In this document: positions 1 to 8,406 of the stretch, in pieces
How positions within the stretch are numbered: position 1 is the first letter of the stretch
Layout of the letters: each line of letters begins with the position of its first letter
Source: Deltaproteobacteria bacterium
Lineage (GTDB): Bacteria > Desulfobacterota > GWC2-55-46
Assembly: GCA_016234855.1 (NCBI GenBank)
Contig: JACRNO010000047.1
Span: 1-41,807, forward strand
Length of the DNA: 41,807 bases
Direction: 5' to 3'
Position numbers and translations under genes: made by a program
Notes under the pieces: model-generated
What the model saw: the letters and a program-made list of their open reading frames with translations, nothing else
The model's database searches: none
Told to the model about the DNA's origin: nothing

Positions 1-731
1 GGTTCCTTCACCACCTTCTTGATGTTGACAATAACCTTCTCCATATCTTTGAGGAACGCCTCGTAACTCTCCCAGAATGAATACTCCCTCTGGTTGAAAT
101 AGGGAGGCGACGTGATGACGAGGTTGGCCTTTTGACCGTTCATCAGCTTTTCGACGTCTGCCATGCCCGTAGAATTACCACAGAGAAGCCTGTGCCTTCC
201 GAGGGCGTAGATATCGCCTTTCTTAGTCTTGGGTTCAGCCGAGACGTCGGGGATTTCTTCTTCCTCGGGTTTGCCTTCTTCCGAGAAAAAGCAGGCCTCG
301 AACTCCTTAAAGTCGATATCCGGCAGCTCAAAGATGGCCAAGTCCTCAATCCCCAAGTCCATCTCATTCATGAACTGGTAGAGACCCTCGTCCGTGATGG
401 TCTGGTATTTGGAGTTGATGGCGAGAAGGATCTCTGCGGCCTCTTTCTTGGTCTGGGCTTCGATGTCAACGATGGAAAGGTCGCCTATCGTGAAGCCTTC
501 CTTCAGAAGCTCCCCGAGGACAAGGAGCCTGCCATGACCGTCGAGGATTTCATTTTTATTCCAGACGAAGACCGGGGCAACCCAACCGTACTTGAGGATG
601 GATGCCTTAAGCTTCCCGGCGTTGCCCTCCGACATCTCCTTCAAGTCACCCTGGAAGGTCTTGAGCCTGTCGAAGGGCAGATAACGGTTGCCCTTACAGC
701 GGACGGGTATCTGCTTATTATTTCTTTTCAC
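1..731 (-). CDS. ParB-like/DNA methyltransferase fusion (3' end outside window)
   Basis: Translation from GTG at 731 gives 243 residues without a stop and continues beyond the window. Residues about 15-110 look like a ParB/Srx-type domain (KYGWVAPVFVWNKNEILDGH, then GRLL). After a linker comes the usual fusion junction (GDIYALGRHRLLCGNST) and methyltransferase motif IV as TSPPY. With motif IV first and the SAM-binding motif expected later, this is the beta-class layout; SPPY is common in N4-cytosine enzymes but also occurs in N6-adenine ones, so the base is unknown. The GTG overlaps the end of the upstream broken methyltransferase (GTGA), indicating translational coupling. Likely role: modification of element DNA against restriction. 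Confidence 0.8.
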   Translation of the reverse strand, partial: MKRNNKQIPVRCKGNRYLPFDRLKTFQGDLKEMSEGNAGKLKASILKYGWVAPVFVWNKNEILDGHGRLLVLGELLKEGFTIGDLSIVDIEAQTKKEAAEILLAINSKYQTITDEGLYQFMNEMDLGIEDLAIFELPDIDFKEFEACFFSEEGKPEEEEIPDVSAEPKTKKGDIYALGRHRLLCGNSTGMADVEKLMNGQKANLVITSPPYFNQREYSFWESYEAFLKDMEKVIVNIKKVVKE

Positions 732-2081
732 GATTTCCCTCCGCGCTTCTTCTCTACCTCGGCAAAGGTCTTGCCGCATTCCAGTGACGCGGACTTTCCG
801 GTGTAGTCCTGCCATCGCCGCACGATCACGTCGCAATACTTGGGGTCGAGTTCGAGAAGACGCGCCTCGCGGTGCGTCTTCTCGCACGCAATGAGCGTTG
901 AACCAGACCCGCCGAAGGGGTCAAAGACTATGTCTCCCTTCTTGCTGGAGTTGCAGGCTTGACCTCGGCTTCTCTTCTAAAAAGACCGTGCCGTGCGCCG
1001 CCTCCACAGTCACATTGTCGCCCCTGACGATAAGCGTCGTCTCGCCCATGGGTATCTGCCACTCGTTGTCGGCTATCTGCTGGAAGGGCGCGCCGTCGAA
1101 CTCATGGATGGTCGTCTTGTCCCGGCCTCCGAACCAGCGGTGCGCGCCCGTATCCTTCCAGCCGTATAGGACAGGCTCGTGCTGCCAGTGGTAATCCGAG
1201 CGGCCGAGCACAAGGGCGTTTTTGCGCCATATCAAGCAGGATGACAGGTAGAAGCCAGCCACTTTTAGAGATGTCCTGAAGTTCACACCCTCGGTCTCTG
1301 CGTGGGCAACGTAGACGCTGGCACCGGATTTTGAAACGGCGTAGACGTTCGTGAACGCCATGAGCAGAAACTCATAAAACGCTTTGCTGTCCATGTTGTC
1401 GTTGAGGATGCGTGCCGTGTTCCTGTGCCCCTTCTGATATTTATCGAGCATCTCGGCCTTCTCGCCGTAGTTGACGTTATAGGGCGGGTCTGTCCACGTG
1501 CAGTCCACAAGCTCGCCGTTCATGAGCTTCTCCACGTCCGTAAGGACGGTCGAGTCCCCGCATACGAGGCGGTGTCTGCCGAGAATCCAGACGTCGCCGG
1601 GAGCGGTTATTGCTTCATCAAGCATCGGAGGCGTCGCGTCGTCATCCGCAAGTCCCGCGCCTTCAGGGTCAAGGAACTCGCTTATCTCGTCTCCAGAAAA
1701 ACCCGTAAGTTCCACATCGAACCCGTCCTCCTTAAGCGCCGCCAGCTCCCCGGCAAGCAGTTCCATGTCCCAGCCCGCGTCCAGCGCAAGACGATTGTCA
1801 GCGATGACGTATGCCCGCTTCTGCGCCTCGGTGAGATGCGTAAGCTCGATGACCGGAACCTGCTTGAGGCCGAGCTTCTGGGCGGCCATGAGTCGGCAAT
1901 GCCCGGCGATAATCCCTTGCTCGGCGTCAACCAAGATGGGGTTTGTGAAGCCGAACTCAACTATGCTGGCCGCGACCTTTGCCACCTGCTCAAGGGTATG
2001 CGTGCGCGGGTTCCGCGAGTATGGCTTTAGCTTCTCAAGCGGCCATAACGCTATCTGTTCAGCCATTGTTATTGAATCCAT
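728..2081 (-). pseudogene. ParB-like/DNA adenine methyltransferase fusion, frame-broken
   Basis: ATG at 2081 has a clear ribosome site (GGAGG, 7 bases away). The N-terminal ParB-like domain (LKPYSRNPRTHTLEQV, IIAGHCRLMAA) is followed by GDVWILGRHRLVCGDST and motif IV DPPY (CTWTDPPYNVNYG), as in phage ParB-methylase fusions. The open frame continues to a stop at 921, but after EEKPR (963-968) the family sequence is lost. The expected C-terminal SAM-binding part (GDIVFDPFGGSGSTLIAC, then ELDPKYCDVIVRRW) is present in another frame from about 952 to the stop at 728. The usual HPTMKP-type stretch between the two parts is missing, which suggests a small deletion plus frame change at about 950-965. 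This could be a real inactivation or an assembly error. Confidence 0.8.
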
Positions 2082-2183
2082 GTGGAAACCTCCGTGGAAA
2101 CTGGAAACTTGAAAATATGCCCTCACGCTGGAGATATTCCGCGCTCGGAAGCACCCGCACGGCCATGTGCGTGGAGGGACCCA

Positions 2184-2702
2184 TCATTTCTTACCCAACT
2201 CGTACTCGATCTCGTGGCCGAGGAGCTTATCCGCCTTCTCGTCTACGACCCGCTGCGCCGCGTCCTCGCCGACCTTGTTGACCATGCCGGGCACGTCCGG
2301 GCCGTAGAGCCTCTTTATGGGGAACCGTTCCTTGCCTACCCGCTTGTATATGCCGATTATCTTCCCCGGCATGAACGCGCCCTTTACCACCTTCCTTCCG
2401 CCGGTCTTCAAGACCCTCACGGTTACGCCCCTGTTGGTCGTGCGTGCGTCAAAGCGCTGAAGGCCGGGAGTCTTCCCGCTATACCGAAGGAGAACGGCAA
2501 GGTTCTCCCAAGTGGCCCGTCTCATGTAAAACCCGGCGTCGAGCCTGTCCTTCTTGATGTTGTAGGTATTGCGCACCTCACGGCTTATGGCCGTCTTACT
2601 TTGCGAGCCGAGTTTGTTGAGCACCCGGGTCGCAATCATCTTGTATCGCTTCGGGTTCAGAGCCTCTCTCAGTTCCTTAAGCCCCTTTACTTCTAACCGC
2701 AT
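2184..2702 (-). CDS. Prophage minor tail protein Z-like protein
   Basis: A 172-residue basic protein. The start at 2702 follows GGAGG by 6 bases. The N-terminus (MRLEVKGLKELREAL, then a helix with LNKLGSQSKTAISREVRNTYNIKKDRL) and the central strand-rich part (GVTVRVLKTGGRKVVKGAF) match what I know of the phage minor tail Z (GpZ-like) family, which joins tail tube and terminator in siphophages. It is odd here because neighbours are DNA-modification and replication genes and no other tail gene is visible; such genes are sometimes isolated in prophages. Identification is by eye from overall pattern only. Confidence 0.5.
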   Translation of the reverse strand: MRLEVKGLKELREALNPKRYKMIATRVLNKLGSQSKTAISREVRNTYNIKKDRLDAGFYMRRATWENLAVLLRYSGKTPGLQRFDARTTNRGVTVRVLKTGGRKVVKGAFMPGKIIGIYKRVGKERFPIKRLYGPDVPGMVNKVGEDAAQRVVDEKADKLLGHEIEYELGKK

Positions 2703-2755
2703 GGCAAGCCTCCTTTAACTGGAGCGGAGTGCCGGAACCGCCCCGACCCCTGGAG

Positions 2756-3442
2756 CTAGGGAAGCTCCCGGCTCTCTCTTGAGCCCTCCCCCGCGTCGAT
2801 GACCCATTTCAAATCCTTTTGCTTCGGATACACTAATGACCACTTGAAAGGTGACTCCCTCAGAAGCCTTTTTCTTTCCCCATGCGAGCACAGGAACCTC
2901 AGGTACCTGAACTGGTATCCGCGCACCTTTGAAAGTCCAAGCGCGAGCGTCGCTGACTTCTTCCTCGTGCCGTAACGGGTGATGAGCAACCTCGGGTGGA
3001 CAACCTCGCCCTCATCGGTCATGTAGAACTCCGACCAGATATGGCCTCCGTAGAGCCAGTTCGAGGCCTGATAGACGTAACCCGGCTTGCCCCTCAACCC
3101 GTCCGCCCAGCTGAACAAGAGCTTGACCTGCTGGAACCGCTCCTTCAGGTAGTCCGTCATCATGCCGATAAACCTGCTCTCCGTGTTCCGGGGCATCTCG
3201 TCCAGCACGCAGAGCCGGTTGAGTTCGAGATAGTCTTCCACGCCGAGGGATGGGAAAATCTTCTTTATCGTATGCAAGGGCCGTGTCCCGTATCCCCAGA
3301 GCGCAACGCCTACCAAGTCCTCACCGGCAAACAAGCCCAGCGACACCTTCGTTATGGGCGGGCAGATGACGGCGTAGTGGTGTTGAGCCACGAACCTTCT
3401 GCCAGTACTGTTCGATATCGGCATGACCTTGATGTCAAGCAC
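2756..3442 (-). CDS. Mom-like DNA modification protein (GNAT-like)
   Basis: I place the start at GTG 3442 because CCGGAGG lies 8 bases upstream and the family begins near here; an in-frame ATG further upstream would add a low-complexity leader. The resulting 228 residues match the length of phage Mu Mom (about 230-240). Pattern features shared with Mom-like proteins: HHY at 21-23, LFAGEDLVGVALWG at 37-50, EL-RLCVLDEMPRNTESRF at 73-91 and a YQASNWLYGG block at 124-133. Mu Mom places a carbamoylmethyl-type group on adenine N6 and protects phage DNA from many restriction enzymes; the same role is inferred here. A Com-like gene in the same element (10466-10651) supports this. Confidence 0.72.
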   Translation of the reverse strand: MLDIKVMPISNSTGRRFVAQHHYAVICPPITKVSLGLFAGEDLVGVALWGYGTRPLHTIKKIFPSLGVEDYLELNRLCVLDEMPRNTESRFIGMMTDYLKERFQQVKLLFSWADGLRGKPGYVYQASNWLYGGHIWSEFYMTDEGEVVHPRLLITRYGTRKKSATLALGLSKVRGYQFRYLRFLCSHGERKRLLRESPFKWSLVYPKQKDLKWVIDAGEGSRESRELP

Positions 3443-3739
3443 GTTCAATACCTCCGGTGACCGCAGTGGTGAAAGAAGCGAATGAAGCAAGAAAGATGAA
3501 TATAAAAAATACATATATATTAATAAGATATAACTTCTTTCCCTTACTTCCCTTCCTTCACCCACTGTCTCTTTATAAGCCATCGCGTGCGTATATATAC
3601 CTGCCCGTATATATGTGTATGAGAGAGGGTGGTGAAAGAAGGAAGTAAGTAGAGAAAATCCTTAGATAGTAAAATGTATTGCAAAATCAGCATATTGACT
3701 CCGTTCCTGTTTTTTCTTCCTTCACCCCTGTTACTTCTT
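3443..3739. repeat. Non-coding spacer with five GGTGAARGAAG repeats, possible origin
   Basis: No gene is supported here. The unit GGTGAARGAAG occurs on the plus strand at 3468-3478 and 3631-3641 and on the minus strand near 3552-3562, 3716-3727 and 3734-3744; copies at 3543-3562 and 3631-3649 also share the extension towards AAGTAAG. Between them lie AT-rich stretches (3490-3540, 3590-3615 and 3660-3700) with repeated TATATA. Iterons beside AT-rich DNA immediately after a primase-helicase gene fit a replication origin. A regulatory region for the Mom-like gene is the alternative. Confidence 0.5.
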
Positions 3740-5797
3740 TCACCCTCCAAGCTGGTAGCTGCGGGTCGGACGCCCAGCGGTTGATCGGGTCTGTACCTTG
3801 ATATCGCCGCGCTGCTCCAAAGTGGTAATCAACTCATGGAACGTCCTTGCATCGGTCTTCATACGTTTCAAGAGGACGCCATGAGGGAGCGTCTGTGCCG
3901 GAGACTCGCGGAGCTTACGCATGAGCTTCATGCACTCGGCGTGGAACGGGTTTTCGGCCACGTGCGCCTCGGCCTGAAAGAGCATGCGCCTTGTCTGATG
4001 AAGGACAAAGCATCTGGCCCAATCGACAGCGGCCTTGCTTATCTCCGGACGCTCAAAGTTCTCGCTCACCGCGTAGACGAGCGCGAGCTTGCGAACATGC
4101 TCGCTCACGCGGCCCCATACGGTCGTGCCGACCGCGTCGCTGATGCCTTCGGCCTTTGTATATTCGGCCTCAGCCTCCAAGCGGGTTTCGACCAAGATAG
4201 CCTTCGCGTCATCGGTATGCGGCACTATCTTCGGTGCGGGATGCCAGTTCTCGAGGTTCCCGGTTCCCGGCTGGAAGTCGGCCCACCATCTTGCCGTCTC
4301 CAGCACGCGCTCAGGCAAAGGTTGAATGCCCGGCTCCTGCCCGGGCGAACGGATGCCGCACTCAAGGACGATGGTTCTGGCGAAAAAGCCGTTGGTGAGC
4401 ATCCGCTCCGAGAGCGACTCATAGTAGTGGTTCGGTATCGCCGTGCCGAAGACCACGAGGCAGGGCTGGTCTATGGCACCGGGCGGCTCCTTACCGGCCT
4501 TGCGTCTCATGGGAAAGACCGAGTTAGCGGATGAGTACATGGTCAGGAGCGTGCCCATGATGGCCTCGTGCCGCGCCTCTTTAGACTTATTGATGGACTG
4601 GAGCATCCCGTCTATCTCGTCGGTCTGGAATAGCATGCATGGCTCTAAAAAGAGCGCATCCTGGACGCCTTCGCCCGAGGCAAAACGCCCGCCCACGCAA
4701 TTGGAGAGACCGACCGCATGCAATATCTCGGTGTTGAGCTTACGCGGCCTGTCCTTTCCGGCAGACGAATGCGCGAGGCCCAATAGATAAAGGTTCGTCC
4801 GGTTGTCACCCGGGTCGCGCACCTTGCGCCCTGCCAATATCGCCTGAAGAGCAAGCGCGCCGCAGAAGGCCATGACCGTGTTCGGATACGGCGCGGTAGC
4901 AAGGCAGTGGTCCATGACCTCGGAGACGAACCCGGGTACGCGGAGTAACTCATCAGGAACCGGCCCGGGGTCTTCGGTTGTATGGCGAGGCTCGTCGACA
5001 GAGACAGCGCCCCCGAAGTCCTGTGCGTAATGGTCTTCGACCACGGCAACGGCGACGCTGTCCGGTTCGTATCTGGCAATACTGTCCGCAATGCGTCCGA
5101 CCTCTCTCGCAGAAAGCGGAGGCTTGCACCTGTCCTTATTGGCCAGCTTCAAGCTGGCGAGAATCTCGTCCCGGCTCATGCCGACTCTACGCATGGCCCC
5201 GGCAAGACGGGCAAGCGTCGCGTTCCGCTGGCCGGAAGGGATGACGTTGCTATAGAGCGATGAAGCCGCATTCCCGGCAGGGTCGTCGAGTAGGGATACA
5301 AGCCAATCAGGAGGCTGTGACAACTCGTCCGGCGGAATGTCGAGTTCCATGGTCTCTGCCCAGCGGTATGTCTTTCCGTCCACGATTGACGGCGACGCCA
5401 CGAAGTAGCCGCCATCGGCTCGCGTATCGACCTTCGGCGCGATGACCCCGGTCGTATTCTTCCAGGTCTTTCCAGCAGGCTGTTTGAAGATGTAGTGCCG
5501 CCCGCCGTTCGGCGTAAGAGACATCGGGCCACGTGCAAGGTCCTGCGCCCTGTCCGGGTCGCCGGGCCAGGGGTTGGCTACGCCGTCCACGTCGATGACG
5601 AGAAGGCCAGCCGTCGAGATACCGATATTCGCGTCCGGATGCTCAGTCCACCACGCCTCTATCTGCGCGGCGTCCGTGGAGGCGTCCTTAAAGCCGTGCG
5701 GCGTTATCGGCACCTTGCCGCAGGGCACGCAGGGAAAGACCGGATAGCCCAGTTCGGCATACCGGAGCGCGGCGTCAAGGAGCTTAGCGCGTGTCAT
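3740..5797 (-). CDS. Primase-polymerase fused to DUF3987-type helicase/ATPase
   Basis: A 685-residue protein; the start at 5797 follows GAGAGG by 8 bases. Residues 1-170 form a bifunctional primase-polymerase (AEP/Prim-Pol) domain: GYPVFPCVPCGKVPIT, the acidic DVD at 69-71, GGRHYIFK at 98-105 and DTRADGGYFVASPS. A PriCT-like helical region follows (about 190-250). The C-terminal part resembles DUF3987/YfjI ATPases, with a Walker-A-like AHSSAGKDRPRK near residue 350 and LFQTDEIDGML as the likely Walker B. Such fusions prime and unwind DNA for replication of prophages and integrative elements. The last residues (TRSTAGRPTRSYQLGG) look like a winged-helix end. Confidence 0.85.
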   Translation of the reverse strand: MTRAKLLDAALRYAELGYPVFPCVPCGKVPITPHGFKDASTDAAQIEAWWTEHPDANIGISTAGLLVIDVDGVANPWPGDPDRAQDLARGPMSLTPNGGRHYIFKQPAGKTWKNTTGVIAPKVDTRADGGYFVASPSIVDGKTYRWAETMELDIPPDELSQPPDWLVSLLDDPAGNAASSLYSNVIPSGQRNATLARLAGAMRRVGMSRDEILASLKLANKDRCKPPLSAREVGRIADSIARYEPDSVAVAVVEDHYAQDFGGAVSVDEPRHTTEDPGPVPDELLRVPGFVSEVMDHCLATAPYPNTVMAFCGALALQAILAGRKVRDPGDNRTNLYLLGLAHSSAGKDRPRKLNTEILHAVGLSNCVGGRFASGEGVQDALFLEPCMLFQTDEIDGMLQSINKSKEARHEAIMGTLLTMYSSANSVFPMRRKAGKEPPGAIDQPCLVVFGTAIPNHYYESLSERMLTNGFFARTIVLECGIRSPGQEPGIQPLPERVLETARWWADFQPGTGNLENWHPAPKIVPHTDDAKAILVETRLEAEAEYTKAEGISDAVGTTVWGRVSEHVRKLALVYAVSENFERPEISKAAVDWARCFVLHQTRRMLFQAEAHVAENPFHAECMKLMRKLRESPAQTLPHGVLLKRMKTDARTFHELITTLEQRGDIKVQTRSTAGRPTRSYQLGG

Positions 5798-5990
5798 CTC
5801 GATGACCTCTCTGCTCTACCACCAGACTCTTTTTCACCCACTTGACAAAAGCCCCGCACCCGGAGCATAAAGCCTTCGCGTAATGAGGCCCGAAGGGGCC
5901 GGGTATCACGTCGCAAACCTGAACGCACCGGCACTTACGGCAAACAGCCTTGATATGGTTTATTTCAGAACGGGACGTCGTCGTACTCAT
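5784..5990 (-). CDS. Small zinc-ribbon protein
   Basis: A 68-residue product from ATG at 5990, chosen because AAGGAG lies 7 bases upstream; it overlaps the end of the helicase gene by 26 bases and the start of the primase gene by 14 bases, so the three are translated together. Cysteines are arranged as CRKCRC near the N-terminus and CSGC near residue 45, which is a probable zinc ribbon. Function is unknown; a replication accessory or nucleic-acid-binding role is inferred only from position. Confidence 0.65.
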   Translation of the reverse strand: MSTTTSRSEINHIKAVCRKCRCVQVCDVIPGPFGPHYAKALCSGCGAFVKWVKKSLVVEQRGHRDDTR

Positions 5991-7650
5991 CCGGCAACTC
6001 CTTTGCAAAAAGTTCTTTCGATGGAATCGGCGTCATCGAGGTCGGCTCGAATTCATACCGGATTATCCTTGGGAACTCCTCGCCGCTTACCTTCCGCACC
6101 GTAATAACCTGAGGCTCTTTAAGACAGCCGTTGTTTGCAAAGGCTACGGCGTCTTGCGACGATGACGGACATGGAACGGTAGAGCGCATATCCCACCAGT
6201 CCTCGGCCTTCTCACGAGCGAATCCGTCGTGCTCGAAGCATATCCATTCTGAATGAAAGAGGTTGAAGCCCACACGGTAATCAACGCGCATAGTCTTGGG
6301 GGCCGAAGCAGGCGCTCCGCGCTTCTGATGCACGGCGTAGAATGTCTCCTTCACCTCAAAATCGGTTATCGTAACCTTGCCGGATAGGATGTCCGCCGAG
6401 GTGGCCGTGGCATCATGCGTCTGTTCCTTAGGCAACGGAAAGGCGTAGCCGCAGTCCGGGCACGTCGAATACCCGGCCGCTATGACGCTCCGGCATCTGG
6501 GGCAAACTTTCACGGGAGCGTCGCCGTCGCCGGTAGAAGTCGAATCCTTTATCCTGATGGCGTCCACCGGGCCGTGCCGAAGGACGTTCCCTCCGAAATC
6601 CAGCACCAGACAATCCTTCTTCCCTTCATGAAGCCGGAACCCGCGCCCTACCATCTGGTAATAGAGACCGGGCGAAAGTGTCGGCCGAACCATGGCGACG
6701 CAGTCGATATTGGGCGCGTCGAAGCCCATGGTAAGCACGTTTACGTTCACAAGATACTTGAGCCATCCGGCCTTGAAGTCCGATATCATGCGGTCGCGTA
6801 TGAAGTTCAGGGTGTCGCCGAAGACCGTGCCGACCGCGGCGCCGTATCTCGTCCGCAGGACTTCAGCTATGTGCTCCCCGTGCCTTACCCCGGCGGCGAA
6901 GATCAACACTGCCTTGCGGTCGCGGGTCTTTTCGATAATCTCACGGCAGGCCGCTTCGACCAGCGAGTCGGTGTCCATCAGGTCCTCGACCTCGCCGGAT
7001 ATGAACTCACCAGCGCGGACGTGAAGGCCGGACGTATCTATCTCTTCCCTCGCCGCCTTTGTAATGAGCGGACAGATGTATCCCTGGACAATCAATTCCC
7101 TTACGCCGACATCAAAACAGACGTGGTTCAGGATGTTGTCCGGCTCGCATATCATGCCGCTCGAAGTCCGGAACGGCGTTGCCGTAAGTCCGATGACCCG
7201 AAGGTCGGGGTTGACCTTCCGGGCATCCTTCAAAAATGTCCGGTACATCCCGTCTCCGTCCGGCGGTATCATATGCGCCTCGTCTATGATGACAAGGTCG
7301 AAGGCGTCGAGCTCGCAAGCGCGCCTATGAACCGACTGGATTCCGGCGATGATGATGGGATGTTCGGTATCCCGCCTCTTGAGTCCGGCCGAATATACCC
7401 CGGTCTTCATGAACATATCCGGCGCGGCTTCATGAATCTTATTCATGGCCTGCTCAAGGAGTTCCTTCACGTGAGCGAGTATCAGGACGCGCCCGTTCCA
7501 TCTGCCTACCGCGTCCTTGCATACCGTGGCCATGACAGGCGTCTTGCCGCCTCCGGTCGGGATGACGACGCATGGATTGTCGTCGCGCTCCCGCAAGTGG
7601 CGATAAATCGATTCAACGGCTTCCTGCTGATATGGGCGAAGTTCGAACAT
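5965..7650 (-). CDS. Superfamily 2 DNA helicase (DEAH type)
   Basis: A 561-residue helicase with LRPYQQEAV Q-motif-like start, Walker A PTGGGKT at 31-37, DEAH at 123-126, TATPFR (motif III), and QMVGRGFRLHEG (motif VI). A four-cysteine zinc knuckle (CPRCR then CPDCG) follows the helicase core at about 385-405, and the last 150 residues form an accessory domain rich in aromatic residues. This is the SSL2/UvsW-like helicase common in phage replication cassettes, acting at forks or recombination intermediates. It starts at the stop of the nuclease gene (TAATG) and is followed by the zinc-ribbon and primase genes. Confidence 0.87.
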   Translation of the reverse strand: MFELRPYQQEAVESIYRHLRERDDNPCVVIPTGGGKTPVMATVCKDAVGRWNGRVLILAHVKELLEQAMNKIHEAAPDMFMKTGVYSAGLKRRDTEHPIIIAGIQSVHRRACELDAFDLVIIDEAHMIPPDGDGMYRTFLKDARKVNPDLRVIGLTATPFRTSSGMICEPDNILNHVCFDVGVRELIVQGYICPLITKAAREEIDTSGLHVRAGEFISGEVEDLMDTDSLVEAACREIIEKTRDRKAVLIFAAGVRHGEHIAEVLRTRYGAAVGTVFGDTLNFIRDRMISDFKAGWLKYLVNVNVLTMGFDAPNIDCVAMVRPTLSPGLYYQMVGRGFRLHEGKKDCLVLDFGGNVLRHGPVDAIRIKDSTSTGDGDAPVKVCPRCRSVIAAGYSTCPDCGYAFPLPKEQTHDATATSADILSGKVTITDFEVKETFYAVHQKRGAPASAPKTMRVDYRVGFNLFHSEWICFEHDGFAREKAEDWWDMRSTVPCPSSSQDAVAFANNGCLKEPQVITVRKVSGEEFPRIIRYEFEPTSMTPIPSKELFAKELPDEYDDVPF

Positions 7651-7955
7651 TACTCACCTTTTCTAAAACTGCCGAATAAATCCTCGAAGTCTTTAAGTTC
7701 CAGCATTACAAGGTCCTGACCGTGAGGCTTGTTGAGAATATGGATTATCACCGCCGGTATCTTGCCGCTACTGTGCCGCTTCGCCTGCGCCATGAATCTC
7801 TCGCCGACAAATCTTGCCCTGCTTTTAACCTCTATAGATAACAGTGGGTGCGATATGTCTTCTCCACCAAGGACGCCGGTTCTCCTGCCGTTGATGCGTC
7901 TTGCCAAGGCCCTCTCGGCGTCCTTCCCGCGCCTTCTGTTCCCCGCCGGGTTCAT
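7650..7955 (-). CDS. PD-(D/E)XK-type nuclease, Holliday-junction-resolvase-like
   Basis: A 101-residue protein beginning MNPAGNRRRGKDAERALARRING, with the nuclease core GGEDISHPLLSIEVKSR: the D of EDI and the E-K of SIEVKSR are the expected catalytic residues, and the N-terminal E of DAE the first acidic one. Size and motifs fit the small endonucleases found between DUF669 and helicase genes in phage operons, thought to act on branched DNA. It overlaps its upstream neighbour by four bases (ATGA) and touches the downstream helicase start. Confidence 0.7.
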   Translation of the reverse strand: MNPAGNRRRGKDAERALARRINGRRTGVLGGEDISHPLLSIEVKSRARFVGERFMAQAKRHSSGKIPAVIIHILNKPHGQDLVMLELKDFEDLFGSFRKGE

Positions 7956-8404
7956 TTGCGCGCCCAGGGCGGGGTGTTAATCTGCGCGGATGGCGTTGCG
8001 GCTACGGGTTCTTTCTTTGCGTAGCCCTTTATCTCGTTCACCACGTCGCCGGTATCCTCGCGGTTTTTGCACTTCACAGTCACCATGAGAGGCAGGTTGT
8101 GAAGCTCGATGGAATCCCTGGGCTGCATCACGCCTATCGCACGGCAGAGGGCTGAAAGTTCCCCCCGCGCTATCTGCACGGCCTGATCGCTCGGATTGTC
8201 CAAGTTGAGCCTCGACCAGAGAAGGCGGTTCTTGTATTGACCGTCTATCACCTGAAAGGTCAGCTCCAAGAAATGACCGTTATTGTTCTTCGTGGGCTTC
8301 ATCTCCGAGGCCGTGATGATGGCAAGATATTTTCCCGCCGGGATGGGGTCGAAGTCAGCATTTGGTTCTACGTTGTTTGCATTGAAACCGTTCAGGTCTG
8401 CCAT
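7952..8404 (-). CDS. DUF669 family protein, probable ssDNA-binding
   Basis: A 150-residue protein starting at ATG 8404 (GGAGGAAACTGACA upstream). The pattern FDPIPAGKYLAIITASEMKP, then GHFLELTFQVIDGQYKNR and a glycine/proline-ended tail (NTPPWARK) is that of DUF669, an OB-like phage family usually paired with a RecA-like Sak4 ATPase. The role inferred is single-strand DNA binding during recombination-dependent replication. It lies between the ATPase gene (2-base gap) and the nuclease gene (4-base overlap). Confidence 0.78.
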   Translation of the reverse strand: MADLNGFNANNVEPNADFDPIPAGKYLAIITASEMKPTKNNNGHFLELTFQVIDGQYKNRLLWSRLNLDNPSDQAVQIARGELSALCRAIGVMQPRDSIELHNLPLMVTVKCKNREDTGDVVNEIKGYAKKEPVAATPSAQINTPPWARK

Positions 8405-8406
8405 TG

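Noticed and set aside
132-806. Plus-strand open frame of 224 codons at the left edge
   Set aside because: Antisense to the edge-truncated ParB-methyltransferase frame, which has clear family motifs.
6415-7719. Long plus-strand open frame
   Set aside because: It is antisense to the helicase gene and has no domain; the minus frame carries all helicase motifs.
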